The notes under the pieces were generated by a model, which saw nothing but the letters and a program-made list of their open reading frames with translations, made no database searches and had not been told where the DNA came from. Position numbers and translations under genes: made by a program. Shown here in pieces: positions 24,374 through 34,445 of a stretch of 64,000 nucleotides of DNA. The stretch is taken from the NCBI RefSeq assembly GCF_040869045.1, contig NC_090323.1, forward strand, positions 173,188,083 to 173,252,082, written 5' to 3'. Numbering within the stretch: position 1 is the first letter of the stretch; every line of letters starts with the position of its first letter. The DNA is from Eurosta solidaginis. Lineage: Eukaryota; Arthropoda; Insecta; Diptera; Tephritidae.

Positions 24374-24757
24374 CTTTCTATTCTTGTATGTATTATGTGT
24401 TTCAAATATGAGCCGAATCGGACCACAAATACGATTTTTGTGAATATCTCGTTCCATGCGCCACCTAGCGGTGATTTTTTTTCACAGGTCGATTTCTATT
24501 CTTGCATGTATTATGTGTTCCAAATATGAGCCAAATCGGACCACAAATGCGAATTTTGCGAATATCTAGATCCTTGCGCCACCTAGCGGCAATTTTTTTC
24601 TTATTATTGCATTGTCGTCGGGTTCTGAACTATATTCCAAGTTTCAAGCTTGTAGCTTATCGAGAAGTTACTTAAATTTCAATTACAAGATTCGTTCACA
24701 AAGGCCGTGCATGCGGCCGTGCAGCCTGTCAACTCAAGCTAAATAAAACCGATTAAA
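24374..24757 (+). repeat. Satellite-source repeat, third copy
   Basis: Two 118-bp units ('ctttctattcttgtatg' and 'caggtcgatttctattc') are followed by the tail, ending ctaaataaaaccgattaaa. Here the tail is followed by SINE-2 rather than by satellite monomers. Confidence 0.8.
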
Positions 24758-24758
24758 A

Positions 24759-25150
24759 ATGCAATACGGCAATCCCCGATCAAATCATACAAACAGACAA
24801 AATTGGTTAATTCGTTGTAATTCTATAAATAGAACAAAAAACAGCAACAATTTGGTTTTCTTGAAAACCGCCGTACCAACAAGCATAGCTTTGACACATA
24901 ATTGCATACGAAGTATGCAATGTGTAAAAGATTAAAATATGCAAAAGAAGGCAATTGTTAAAAACTTTACAACAACTAAGGCGTGACGTGGCTGAATGCG
25001 TTTGTGACCATTTCAACTATCGTAGGAGTGCGGGTTCGACTTCCACTCCCGGGAGAAAAGGTTTTGAAGAGATTTACAAGGTATAATCGAAACAGCTGTC
25101 GCCTTTTCCGTCCTGATGTCACCTTGTTTAAATTTTTCCCAAATTATTAA
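24759..25150 (+). mobile_element. tRNA-derived SINE-2, longest copy
   Basis: A leader of about 200 bp ('caatccccgat', 'gacaaaattggttaattcg', 'aaaccgccgtacc') includes the perfect 21-base hairpin at 24901-24921. The tRNA-like core at 24983-25050 has tgacgtggctgaatgcg and gtgcgggttcgacttcc. The 3' part has 'cagctgtcgcc' and 'cccaaattattaaat'. The leader also occurs in the minus-strand copy at 34600-34920, so it belongs to the family. Confidence 0.75.
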
Positions 25151-25372
25151 ATTTGATTTTTATTTTATTTCATTTAATTTGACTTTGTTTTATTTTATTT
25201 TGCTTCTTATTATTTTATTTTTGTATTTGACTTTATTTTATTTTATTTGATTTTGTTTTATTTCATTTCACTTTGTTGGCTTCATTTTATCTAATATTTT
25301 ATTTTCGTATATATAAATTTTGTTTTGTTTTGTATTTTTATTTTATTTTTTAGTTAATGCATTATTCCACTT
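25151..25372. repeat. T-rich low-complexity region
   Basis: Words of the type ttttattttatttt and tttgacttt follow the SINE-2 tail. There is no coding content. Confidence 0.75.
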
Positions 25373-25435
25373 TTTACAAAGTCTGGCAACTCATTCAGCT
25401 TTTTACTTTTTCTCTTGGCACGTGTTGGTAGTGTG

Positions 25436-26428
25436 CAGTGTTGCCAGGTGATGAAAAAAAAGAAGCTAGATTTGCAAAAAAAAAGGTTAGAAAGAGCTAA
25501 AGAAAAAAAAAAAGCTAAAAAAAGGCAAGAAATTTTTTTGGTTAATTCATAAATTTTTTTTTTTATATTTTAGTTTACACATTTGTAAATAAAAACTTAT
25601 AAACATAACTTAAACATAACTTCTTGTTTCAAAACATATCAGGCACATTTTCCTTGACTAGCACATGGAATTACTTTAAATGATTGCATATGTGTATATA
25701 CATAAAAAAATATATTACAAACTAATTATTTATATAAAATATTCCCCGTCTGAAGAATCAGAAGAGCTTAAGTCTGCGTATAAAGTTTAGCTATTTACCA
25801 TAGGTATGAGATCATCGGTAATTTCAAAATCATTAAAACAGTTAGATAAGCGTTTTAACGAGCATCTAATATTAAGCAGCGCATTAAGCATTTTAATTTT
25901 TAGTTTGTTCCTTAATTTAGTTTTCAGAATTTTCATACCACAAAAATTCTTTCAACCCCCGCGCTACTGAGTGGTAATACTAAAAAACTAAATATGAATT
26001 CGACAAGTTCTAAAAAAGGAGGTTCGTTTAATGCATTTTTATGTTCTCGGACTTCCGACCAAAATTCCATGGTGGAGTGTACATTTTTCCATTGTATAGT
26101 TATAAGTTTTCGCCACTGCAGCTCTATTAATGCTATTTGACTTGAAGAATAAATATACTTCTCTTTTTCAAAGTAAGAAAATACATCTGGCTTTGAACTT
26201 TCAACGAATTTTCAGCAGAAAAGGGATTAATCTTTTGTAGAGAACTCATATTATTAGGTATTAGGTGTTCACAGGAACTATTGAAATTATTTTATTTTAG
26301 AAATTATTAAAAATGCATTCGGAGTAAAAAAGGCTAGAAAAAAGTCACGAAGCTAAACCCAAAATTTCGAGGCTAAAGGTAAAAAAAAGGCTAAATCTAG
26401 CCTCGAAAAGGCTAGCCTGGCAACACTG
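25436..26428 (-). mobile_element. Nonautonomous hAT transposon, 993 bp
   Basis: The left terminus cagtgttgccagg is matched by the right terminus cctggcaacactg as a 13-bp inverted repeat, with further subterminal similarity (gctagattt / aaatctagc). CAGTG-type ends are typical of hAT elements. An 8-bp target duplication flanks it: gtagtgtg at 25428-25435 and gtcgtgtg at 26429-26436, one mismatch. Inside is a broken piece of transposase on the minus strand. At under 1 kb it cannot encode a whole transposase. Confidence 0.85.
25812..26190 (-). pseudogene. hAT transposase C-terminal dimerisation region, broken
   Basis: On the minus strand the reading runs from about 26190, with FWSEVREHK near 26065, and reaches LPLSSAGVERIF near 25960. 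The hydrophobic stretch before SSA.VER is the signature of the hAT family C-terminal dimerisation domain. A frame change near 25940 is needed to continue into MKILKTKLRNKLKIKMLNAL, which is the expected following segment of the domain. The N-terminal zinc finger and the RNase-H-like catalytic core are absent, so the product cannot transpose. The parent family is not identified. Confidence 0.7.
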
Positions 26429-26436
26429 GTCGTGTG

Positions 26437-27474
26437 CCACAGCTGTGAGCGCCAAAACCCAATTATGTTGACAGCCTCATTTGAGAATAAACAAATGCTT
26501 ATAACAGCGCACTGTTAAATAATCCACTGCAGCTGGAATCCCACACCCTTAGCATCATCTCAAATACTCTACTAACAGTTGTTGTTAAATTTCATTATAC
26601 ATAGAGTATTGTTAGACATTTTATTTTATCCCTTCAACACTCTTGGCCAAATCCCACCACTTTAGCGTCGGTGTCTGCCCCTTTTACTGTTGTTGCTTGA
26701 TTTTTGTTTGTTTGCTTTTCGGATTTTGGTGGTGGCTCTTAAATTGTGTGCATTCACATTTATGCATGTGCGAGGGTGTGTGTTTGTCTGAGCATGTACT
26801 AATGTGTATTCGTAAGCTTTCTTCAAGTGTTTGTATCAATTTTAGTGTATGCGTATCAACTTGGCCTGCAATTGGCGGGAAATAAAATGTAAACATTGCA
26901 GATCTACTCTGCACAATGTTGCTAATGAAAATGTTGCTAGTGCCGAAAAGTTGCTTAACTTTTGTCGCTAGTGGATGGTATTTGAAATCGTATACATATC
27001 AAAGAAATTGAAATTATAAGAAGGTTGAACTCGCTGCTTCAAAATTCAGCGAGAAAACAAAAATTTTCTGAAAGAGCAGGTTAGTGGAGTTCACCATACT
27101 CTTTGGCTCGTCTTTCGCACCGCGCGGGGAAAACGATTTCTAATTGAATTTTCGTGATTTTCGTGAAGTTTTGTTTTGATGTCAAGCAGTGTCGGTCGCG
27201 TAATTTTGTTTTCGTTTCAATTGCCAAAACAAGTGTTTAATTATACTTTGTTTGCATTGGCTGTCTATGAAAGCTGTGCAAAAATATATAAATAAGCAAA
27301 TGTTTTGGTTGCATCAATGGGTTTTTGTAATTTGTTTGTAGATCAGATGAAGGCGGGAACGAAAGATTTTTTCTACTATTTCTAAAGTGCGAAATATGAG
27401 ATGGCTATACTCACCCTCATGCGTAAAATTCTTTGCGTAAAAGGAGTTGCATACATGTGTCCGTACGAACAACC
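26437..27474. other. Unique-looking DNA
   Basis: No repeat family is seen. The composition is less AT-rich than elsewhere, and the stretch around 27080-27330 (gcaccgcgcggggaaaacg) looks like ordinary single-copy fly DNA. Open frames on both strands have no domain. I cannot support an exon or promoter. Confidence 0.4.
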
Positions 27475-27861
27475 TGTTGTTGTTGTTGTTGTAGCGATAA
27501 GGGCACTCCCCGAAGGTCTTGGGGAGTGTTATCGATGTTGATGGTCCTTCGCCGGATGCAGATCCGGTACCAAGCCCGACCATCTCGGGAACGATTTGTT
27601 ATGATCACATGCGACCTTCTAGGCCATACCGCCCTCCCACCTCCTAGATCCATGAGGAGTTCGGGGTTGCCAGAGCCTCGGTTGTTAATGTAACAGGATT
27701 CGCCATGGATAGGGGACGTTGACAATTGGGTTTGGAAAAGTTATATATTGCGCTGACAAACTGAAAGGGTAGCTCCTCTTGAATATATTTGGTATTTTAG
27801 TCACCCCTTACGACAGGCATACATACCGGGTGTATATTCTAACCCCCTAACCCGCTGGGGG
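27475..27861 (-). mobile_element. CAA-tailed interspersed repeat, about 390 bp
   Basis: Read on the minus strand, it starts with cccccagcgggttaggggg at 27861 and ends in a CAA repeat (plus-strand gttgttgttgttgtagc at 27475). The tail is the same type as that of the LINE ending at 29768. It may therefore be a LINE-mobilised nonautonomous element or a deletion derivative. Open frames up to about 100 codons occur on both strands but match no domain I know. I saw no clean target duplication. Confidence 0.55.
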
Positions 27862-28189
27862 TTTATACAACCAAGCAGTCGCTGATAAAAAGTCAGCGGT
27901 TTTGTAGTTTTTACTGGTAAGCATAGTGGTAGGCGAGAATCAGAGTAACCTAAAATCAAAATCGGCTGTTGTGAATGGCAATGAACATTTTTAGTGCGAA
28001 CGAGACATGGTTGACGAAGGCTATATTTTGCAATCCTATATTTTCATCATGTGGCTTGAAAGAATCTCACTCAAGACTGGCACGCAGGGTACAATACTTT
28101 CTGGTACCGTACATACCATTTTTTACTGTACGTTCTTGAAGTGAAGCTGCTTTAAGATAACTGTACTCTTCTTGAATGTACATGGAATT

Positions 28190-28800
28190 ATAATGTAGCG
28201 GAAAGTGCTAACTGTATCCTGTCATACAGTGTACAATATAAAGAGTACAATATAGTGCTGTAGATACTGTAGAGTACAATATCGTGTTGTACTGTAGATT
28301 AAAATAAGGTTTTGTATTGTGGAGTACAATACAGTTTTGTACTGTAGATTATAATATAGTTTTGTACCGTAGAGTACAACACAGTATTACTATTGCAATA
28401 TACAGTTCTACAGTGTACTGTACCGTACAGTTCGTTTCTGTATTTTACTGTACTGTGCCGGCGTTAGTTGGCACCAGTTGGCAGAGCGAAAAAGCGACTG
28501 GCGTGCCTTGTTGGACGTCCATAACCGTTTAAACGGTTAAGCACCAATTACGTACGTAAGTAAGTGCCGTAATGTATTGCACTATACTCTCCTCTACTGT
28601 ATATTGTACTTCAATGTACTTTAATGTAGTTAACTGTGTCATAGGGTACAGTATAATATTCTGAACTGTTTTTTACCGCAATGTACTGCACCGTTATGTG
28701 CTATACTGTACTGTGCATTGCCAACTGCACTTTAATGCACCATACTGTATTATACTATACCGTACTGTACTGTACTTTACTGTAATGTCACATTACTATA
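28190..28800. repeat. TACTGTA/GTACAAT-rich degenerate simple repeat
   Basis: The words tactgta, gtacaata, tgtacagt and their complements recur every 10-25 bp through the region, with much drift. Because tactgta pairs with tacagta, the stretch is rich in short self-complementary pairs. No fixed period is evident by eye. An interrupting non-repeat patch lies at about 28437-28545. Confidence 0.65.
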
Positions 28801-29244
28801 GTACATGCCATAGGGTCGGGGTTGATCGTCGTAAACCGGTGAGACAAATATCGTAGGCTAGTAAAAGATAGTATGGCATATCAAATCATACAGAAGTTGG
28901 ACACAGCCGGTACCGGATAAAGTGATATGTTGCAGGCCTCTGACGCCAAATGAATACCCCATCTACCTGATATCTTATTAAGATGCTTCACAATGGTATT
29001 GTATCGGTAGTCTGAATAATTGAACGCTTAAGAGGATTATTGACTTCTGCATAACGCATAACGCACAACGCTGGCTCACCGAAGCGAAAAACCGCATACC
29101 AGAGAGGTAAAACGATTAGAAGCGTCCTTTGCGAGAGATAAGCTTTATCGAGGAATCTCTGATCTACAAGAAGTGCACTATGGCAGATCTCCTCTATGTA
29201 CATTGAGATTTTAAGGCATCGCATGTTATAAGGGGGCTATCTGC
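28801..29244. other. Unassigned DNA
   Basis: No feature is recognised. Its composition is more balanced than the AT-rich flanks. Confidence 0.35.
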
Positions 29245-29660
29245 GAAGGAGGAAAATTGGCATCGGGATAAAAAAAGTAAAAGGATGTGTATGGAAAACT
29301 AAAAAAGAGTGGGTTGGGGAAAAGGAAAGGCGGTGATATGAATTCCGAAAGCGATAAAATAGAAGGAGAAAGGGTTTTTAAAAAGGAAAAGGTAAAGGAG
29401 TGGAAGAAAAAAGAAAACGGAGACGGAGATGTAAAGGGAGGGGAGTGGGTAAGAAGATGAGAAAAGACGGTAAAATGTGTAGGGAACTGGAAAGCGAATT
29501 GAAGCGAGACGGAAAGATCTAAAGCAATAAAGAGAGCAAAACAGTAAAGGAAAAGTAAAAAAGAGAATAAACGGAGAGAAAATGTAAACTAAGAGGCGAA
29601 TAAAAAAACAGAAAGAGAGGGCATTAAAGAAAAAAAATAAGTGGAAACATGGCGGGAAAG
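29245..29660 (+). repeat. Polypurine-biased stretch
   Basis: For more than 400 bases the plus strand is dominated by A and G, with words such as ggaaaaggaaagg, ggagaaaggg and agacggagatg. Pyrimidines are sparse and scattered. It ends where the MITE fragment begins. No coding content is supported. Confidence 0.75.
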
Positions 29661-29767
29661 GGCATAACGATACGAGGATTGTTTTTGTATCGATGGACTA
29701 TTGTCAAAACCGTGATGCGCTGGAAATTGATGCGTTAACTCATATTAAAAAGTACCAATCAGCTGTT
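29661..29767 (+). mobile_element. MITE fragment related to 6947-7139, cut by the LINE
   Basis: The stretch gggcataacgatacgagg matches the left end of the MITE at 6947. The interior 'tcgatggac.attgtcaaaa', 'cgctggaa.ttgat' and 'tcagctgtt' follow the same order. It is broken at 29767, where the LINE tail begins. The right inverted repeat is absent. Confidence 0.55.
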
Positions 29768-29810
29768 GTTGTTGTAGCAGTGCTTTGCCCCACCTAACAG
29801 CCGCGACCGA

Positions 29811-30335
29811 TCACAAATTGTCATCAATATCCTCTAACGGGAGTCCAAGGAAACTTGCTGTTTCAATAGGGGTGGACCATAATGAAAGGGGTGTTAGAGG
29901 CGTTGGTTCCACATTACAATTAAAGAGATGGTTGGTGTTATGTGGGGACACATTGCAAGCGGGGCATACATTTTGTATGCCGGATTTGATTCTGGATAGG
30001 TAAGAGTTTAACCTGTTACAGTATCCAGAACGAAGTTGAGCGAGAGTGACACGCGTTTCCCTGGGGAGTATGCGTTGCTCTTCCACAAGTTTTGGGTACT
30101 TTTTTTGAGTACTGGATTCACCGGGCAATTCCTGACATAAAGGTTCGACGCCTGTTTGTGGAGTTCACCAAGGACCTGCTTGTGTTTTTTTTGCTTCATA
30201 CGGCTGGGGTCTCAAGTGCCGTATTTCCTCAAAATGCTTACGGAGATGACTCCTTAAGCTCCTAGACGGTGGAGCCATCAATCAGATGTCTGTTTGGATT
30301 CCCAGGTTTCTGGGTATTCAACAGGAACTGTTTGG
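29811..30335 (-). pseudogene. LINE C-terminal zinc-knuckle region
   Basis: The minus-strand reading from about 30128 to 29811 includes RVTLAQLRSGYCNRLNSYL and then CPACNVSPHNTNHLFNC, a Cys-Cys-His-Cys knuckle typical of the end of such LINE polyproteins. The stop codon is at 29811. The stretch between this and the reverse transcriptase is frameshifted. The short untranslated end and CAA tail follow within about 45 bp. Confidence 0.8.
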
Positions 30336-31868
30336 TTAGCATCTCATTTCTGTCCCTGATGGGGAGTATTCTCTCCTCATTATATAGATGGCGATTCTGA
30401 GAGCAGTATTTTGGCAGGCCTGTAACTTCTTCCCGTGGGTAATTTTTAGGCTTGGCGACCATATGGGTGACACGTAGCACGTAAAGGGCTGGCCAATTGC
30501 TTTGTATGTAGTCTTGAGCGTTTCGTTATCTTTTCCCCAGGTACTGCCAGCAAGTGATTTGAGGATTTTATTACGGCTCTGGATTTTTGGAACAATTGCG
30601 GCTACGTGCTCACCAAAATGTAGATCCTGATCAAACGTCACACCCAATATTTTGGGGTGTAGGACAGTCGGTAGCGTAGTGCCATCAACGTGGATGTTCA
30701 AAATGGTCGACATTTTGGACGTCCATGTTGTAAATAAGGTCGCGGAGGATTTAGTCGGTGATAATGCCAGGTTTCGCGAGGCGAAAAAACTGAAGAGATA
30801 AGAGAGGTAGCCGTTTATTCTGTTGCAGAGCTCATCGATCTATGGGCCTGGGCCTGTGGCCATTATTGTGCAGTCATCGACGTATGAAACGATAGTGACT
30901 CCTTCTGGTGGTGAAGGTAGCTTAGATATGTAGAAATTAAACAAAAGTGGGGATAGGACACCACCCTGTAGCACCTCTTGTTTAATTCTTCTTTGTTTTG
31001 ATGTTTCGTTTCTAAATTCCACCGATGCCTGCCGACCACCCAGATAATTTGCGGTCCACCTTTTAAGTCATGGGGGAAGGGTAGACCCTTCCAGTTCTTG
31101 CAGTAACGTGCCATGGTTGACCGTATCAAAAGCTTTTGATAGGTCTAGCGCTACGAGTACTGTTCTATGGTGGGGGTTTTGATTTAAACCGCAATTTATC
31201 TGGGTGCTGATGGCATTTAGCGCGGTGGTGGTGTTATGGAGTTTTCTGAAGCCATGCTGGTGACAGGCTAGCTGCAAATTTGCTTGGAAGTAGGGGAGCA
31301 AAATGGCTTCAATCGTCTTTGCTACTGGCGATAGGAGAGATATCGGGCGATACGACTCTCCTATGTTAGCTGGTTTCCCAGGATTTAGTAGCGAGACCAC
31401 CTTGGCCATTTTCCATTTTTCGGGTATGACAAAGGTGGAAAGAGACAGGTTGAAGACATGTGCTAAGTATTTGAAACCCTCTTTCCCTAAGCTTTTAAGC
31501 ATCGGCATGTCTATGCCGTCTGGGCCCACAGCTTTGGATGGTTTAGCGTGACCAATGGCACCTTCAACCTCGCTGGCGGTGATGGTAATTGGCGACGCGC
31601 TGAATTTATGTTTATGTGCGTGTCTATTGGCCCTCCGTCTATCTTTGTCGACCGTAGAATGCATTACATATTGACGGCAGAAAGCGCTCGCGCATTTCTT
31701 CGAATCCGACAGCACTTTATCGCCGAAGGCGATGGAAACTTTGTCATTGTGTTTAGATGGATTCGATAGTGACTTTACGGTGGACCAAAGTTTACCCACA
31801 CCGGCAGAGAGGTTACAACCTCTTAGGTGCTCCTCCCATTTCGCCCGCTTCTGTTCTTCCACAAGCAA
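30336..31868 (-). pseudogene. LINE reverse transcriptase, broken
   Basis: This is the polymerase that copies LINE RNA at the nicked target. From 31868 leftward the longest open piece (266 residues) contains KAVGPDGIDMPML, the SYRPISLLSP segment and ALDLSKAFDTVNHG, which are fingers and palm motifs of non-LTR reverse transcriptases. The next piece, in another frame, has QGGVLSPLLFNFYISKLP and the active-site block SYVDDCTIM, with YVDD where YADD is usual. A stop follows soon after, near 30842. A later frame carries ILGVTFDQDLHFGEHV and SRNKILKSLAGSTWGK of the thumb region. At least three frame changes make it nonfunctional. Confidence 0.85.
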
Positions 31869-32117
31869 TCTGATGCGTTGGTTTATATCCCTTATTTGGG
31901 GATCGCCTGGGTCGAGCTGTCTTATAAGGTCGTTCTCTCGCTAAATTTGCGGCCTCCGCCGGGAAGTGGGGCCGAATTTCGGGAATTTTCTCGGCGGGAA
32001 TGAAACGTGCCGATGCGGATTCAATGAGCTTGCGGAAAGCACGCTCCCCTTGGCGGGCATCAGTCGGGATAGGGAGGGCAGCAAAGAGGTTGTCTGTAGA
32101 AGATTTGTATGCATTTT

Positions 32118-32610
32118 TTAAAGTTTATGAAAGTGCGTTTTTCTGTAACGATGAAGTCGGCGGTACGCTCGAACGAAATAAGTATAGGCAAGGTGGTCGG
32201 ATGCCAGTTTTACCATTGGCTGCCAGTTGACGCAGTTTACGAGTTCTGCACTCACGATTGAGATATCCGGCGAACTGTGACAGCTTCCTGGGGGGAGCGC
32301 TAAGGCGTAGACTACGGGACGCCCTTGGACGTGAACAGCAAGGAGCCACAAAAGATAGATAAAAGTTACGTGGACGTCAGGTTTTGGGATCAAGCCCAGA
32401 ACAACCTGTCCGATGCAACCATCGCTTACACGAGACACACTGAACAGAGTATGACCGTCCTAAAAAGATTCTTTTCCGGCAGATGCAGCAAAACAAATTC
32501 TCAGGACCGCGGTCAGGAGACGCACCCGGATTGGATTCGCTACCTTCCCGGAGCAAGCGTATATGGAGCAGTCCCGCTGCAAGGAGCTGGGGATGGGCGA
32601 CAGCCACGCT
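32118..32610 (-). pseudogene. LINE zinc finger and endonuclease end, internal deletion
   Basis: Near 32510-32400 the minus strand encodes FCCICRKRIF and then CVSCKRWLHRTGC, a C4HC PHD-like finger often found ahead of the endonuclease in related insect LINEs. In a different frame, 32267-32185 encodes DISIVSAELVN and later ASDHL. The SDH-type motif is the end of the apurinic-like endonuclease that nicks target DNA. The catalytic first part, normally about 200 residues, is absent between them. This is an internal deletion plus frameshift. Confidence 0.7.
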
Positions 32611-32690
32611 AGGCGACAGTTCCGCCCTGCAAGTTCAACGACTACCTCCGCATCGCAAAATTATTTTAATTTAAGACAGACCGAACGAAG

Positions 32691-33080
32691 TGAGGGCGGA
32701 TTTGCTACTTTTAAATAAAAAATTTTTGAAAATCTTTTAGACATACATATATTCGAATGTTGAAATTTTCATGTATTGTAATTTCAACTTAAAAATAGTC
32801 GACCGCTATGTTTGTTGTCGACTTTAAATAAATAGAGAATAGTCACTTAATATAAGATAAAAGAGCATAGCACCAACAGACTTAAATTAAAACAGTATTT
32901 ATAAAACCAACATCAATAATACCAATGCATATATCAAATGTGTGTTTATTTGCATGACAATTAATCATTTTATAAATGACAGAAGTGTAAATTTACAAAA
33001 AAGCTTTAGCACTTCAACCAGTACAGGAACGCGCTTTAACAAGCTTATTCTTTACCTAAATATTATGAAATCTAATATTT
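32691..33080. other. AT-rich DNA, nothing recognised
   Basis: No supported feature. Confidence 0.4.
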
Positions 33081-33084
33081 AGCG

Positions 33085-33292
33085 GCCTTTGTGGTGTGGT
33101 GGTAGCGTGCTCCGCCACGACCCTGGGTTCAATTCCCGAGCAAAAAAACATCAAAATTTTAGAAACAAATTTTTTTAATTAGAAAAAAGTTTCTCTGAGT
33201 GGTGTCGCCCCGCCTCTTTGTAGGAAGAAATCGAAAGCGCGTCTCGGCCTTAATCTCTTCGGAGGTATGTCGCGCCCTGCATACAAATTTTT
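33085..33292 (+). mobile_element. tRNA-derived SINE-1, internally deleted
   Basis: The tRNA-like head is clear (ggtggtagcgtgctccgcc and gggttcaattcccgagc), followed by 'aacatcaaaattttagaaac'. The sequence then jumps from 'gtgtcgccccgcctct' to 'gtctcggccttaatctcttcgg' of the 3' end. About 140 bp of the middle is missing relative to the complete copy. Confidence 0.8.
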
Positions 33293-34120
33293 ACCTGTTT
33301 CGCGATTATTTAATTAAGATCAATTAGTTGCAAAATAACACAGCTACTGTTAGGCAGAGAGTTCAAGTCAAATGTTTAGAACCGTATCGTAAGAGACATT
33401 CAAAAGAATTTTCAAAACAAGTCAATCTTGAAAAGTTCTAAAACCCACCTTAACAGCAAAAAACGGCCAATATATGAAAAACGTATAAACGGGGAATCTA
33501 TCGGCCAAGAGCTTAAACTACAATAGGAGTCACTTCACGCCATAAGCCATAAAAATAATAGTTTAACGGACCACACTATAGCCTGGTACCATATTATTTT
33601 GTATTTCAGATTCAGTTTAAGAATTTTAAACTTTATATCGAACATTAATTTCAATTTTAATTTCCATTCGAATGCGAGACACAGCTATGCGTATGCCTTA
33701 GTTCTAGGTTTGGTCCTTGTTCCGGTTCCTGATTCTGATTCGGTCCAGGTATTAGTTAGGGTTTTGGTTAAGGCTTCAAAAGGTTTCGGTTTTTTTTTTT
33801 TCAGTCTACACAAAAGGTGTCGTACTCGTCAATGAGGATGGCTTGATTATTCTGCCGTGAGATAGGTGTTAGCCACAAGCTTATGCTACCGATCACTGCA
33901 GCGTATTTCAGGTGGATGTCGCTGCTGTACAGAATGTTGCATGTATGCGCCGCTGCTATTTACTCAGCTAGTCGGGCGGCTATCACAGCGCTAAACACAG
34001 CCGTTTGTTAAGCTCTGTCTATGCCTGTAGCGTTGGATGATTTCCACACGTTGGAGTCTTTCATGCTAAGAGTCCGTTTCACTGTCAAATCCTGCACGAA
34101 AACATTTATATTTAATGATT
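33293..34120. other. Unassigned DNA with a degenerate hexamer patch
   Basis: Within this otherwise featureless stretch, about 33694-33785 reads as drifting six-base words starting with g-t or g-a (gttccg, gttcct, gattct, gattcg, gttagg, gttttg). It looks like a decayed hexanucleotide repeat. Nothing else is recognised. Confidence 0.4.
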
Positions 34121-34262
34121 TTGGAAAAATTTAAGCAACGTGACATCAGGAGGGACAAGGCGACAGCTGTTTTGATTATACCTTGTATATGTTACGTTGT
34201 TTAATTTTTTCCCAAATTATTAAATAAATTATAAATTAAAAATTGCTTCAAATAAATGTATG
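34121..34262. mobile_element. Two SINE-2 fragments in inverted orientation
   Basis: 34121-34186 is the minus-strand SINE-2 segment around 'caacgtgacatcagg' and 'aaggcgacagctgtt'. It is joined directly to a plus-strand SINE-2 3' end at 34187-34262 ('ttgtttaattttttcccaaa' and 'attgcttcaaataaatg'). The join makes a small imperfect inverted repeat, the result of rearrangement or nested insertion. Confidence 0.6.
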
Positions 34263-34445
34263 AAAAAAAGCAATAAGGGTAATCTCCGCTTAAAAACTCA
34301 TACAAAACATTTATAACTCTTTCTGAGTTGCGAACACCTGGTAGTCTAAGGATTATTAACCTTCGCACCTTACAAACCTTTTGTTAATTGAATTTAGAAG
34401 TGGCAACGTCTATCAAATTTCGCCGACAACATTCTTCATTTTCGT

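Larger units (their letters stand above)
29768..32690 (-). mobile_element. Jockey-like LINE, degenerate, with CAA tail
   Basis: A non-LTR retrotransposon on the minus strand. In order from 5' (right) to 3' (left) it has a cysteine-rich finger (32380-32607), the end of an APE-type endonuclease (about 32185-32270), a reverse transcriptase (about 30400-31870), a C-terminal zinc-knuckle region (29811-30128), and a 3' end in tacaacaacaaca (plus-strand tgttgttgttgta at 29762-29775). Most of the endonuclease is missing and the frame is broken repeatedly, so it is inactive. The clade is judged by eye. Confidence 0.85.

Noticed and set aside
26643..26914. Overlapping 76-80-codon frames near 26700-26900
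   Set aside because: They are low-complexity Cys/Phe-rich and Lys/Gln-rich translations of the same bases on opposite strands, with no domain.
27417..27725. Open frames of 86-102 codons on both strands
   Set aside because: They lie inside the CAA-tailed repeat, overlap each other on opposite strands and match no domain that I recognise.
28437..28545. Possible LINE C-terminal fragment (ERKSDWRALLD)
   Set aside because: The motif resembles the end of some LINE polyproteins, but only about 20 residues are present and no tail or other motif supports it.
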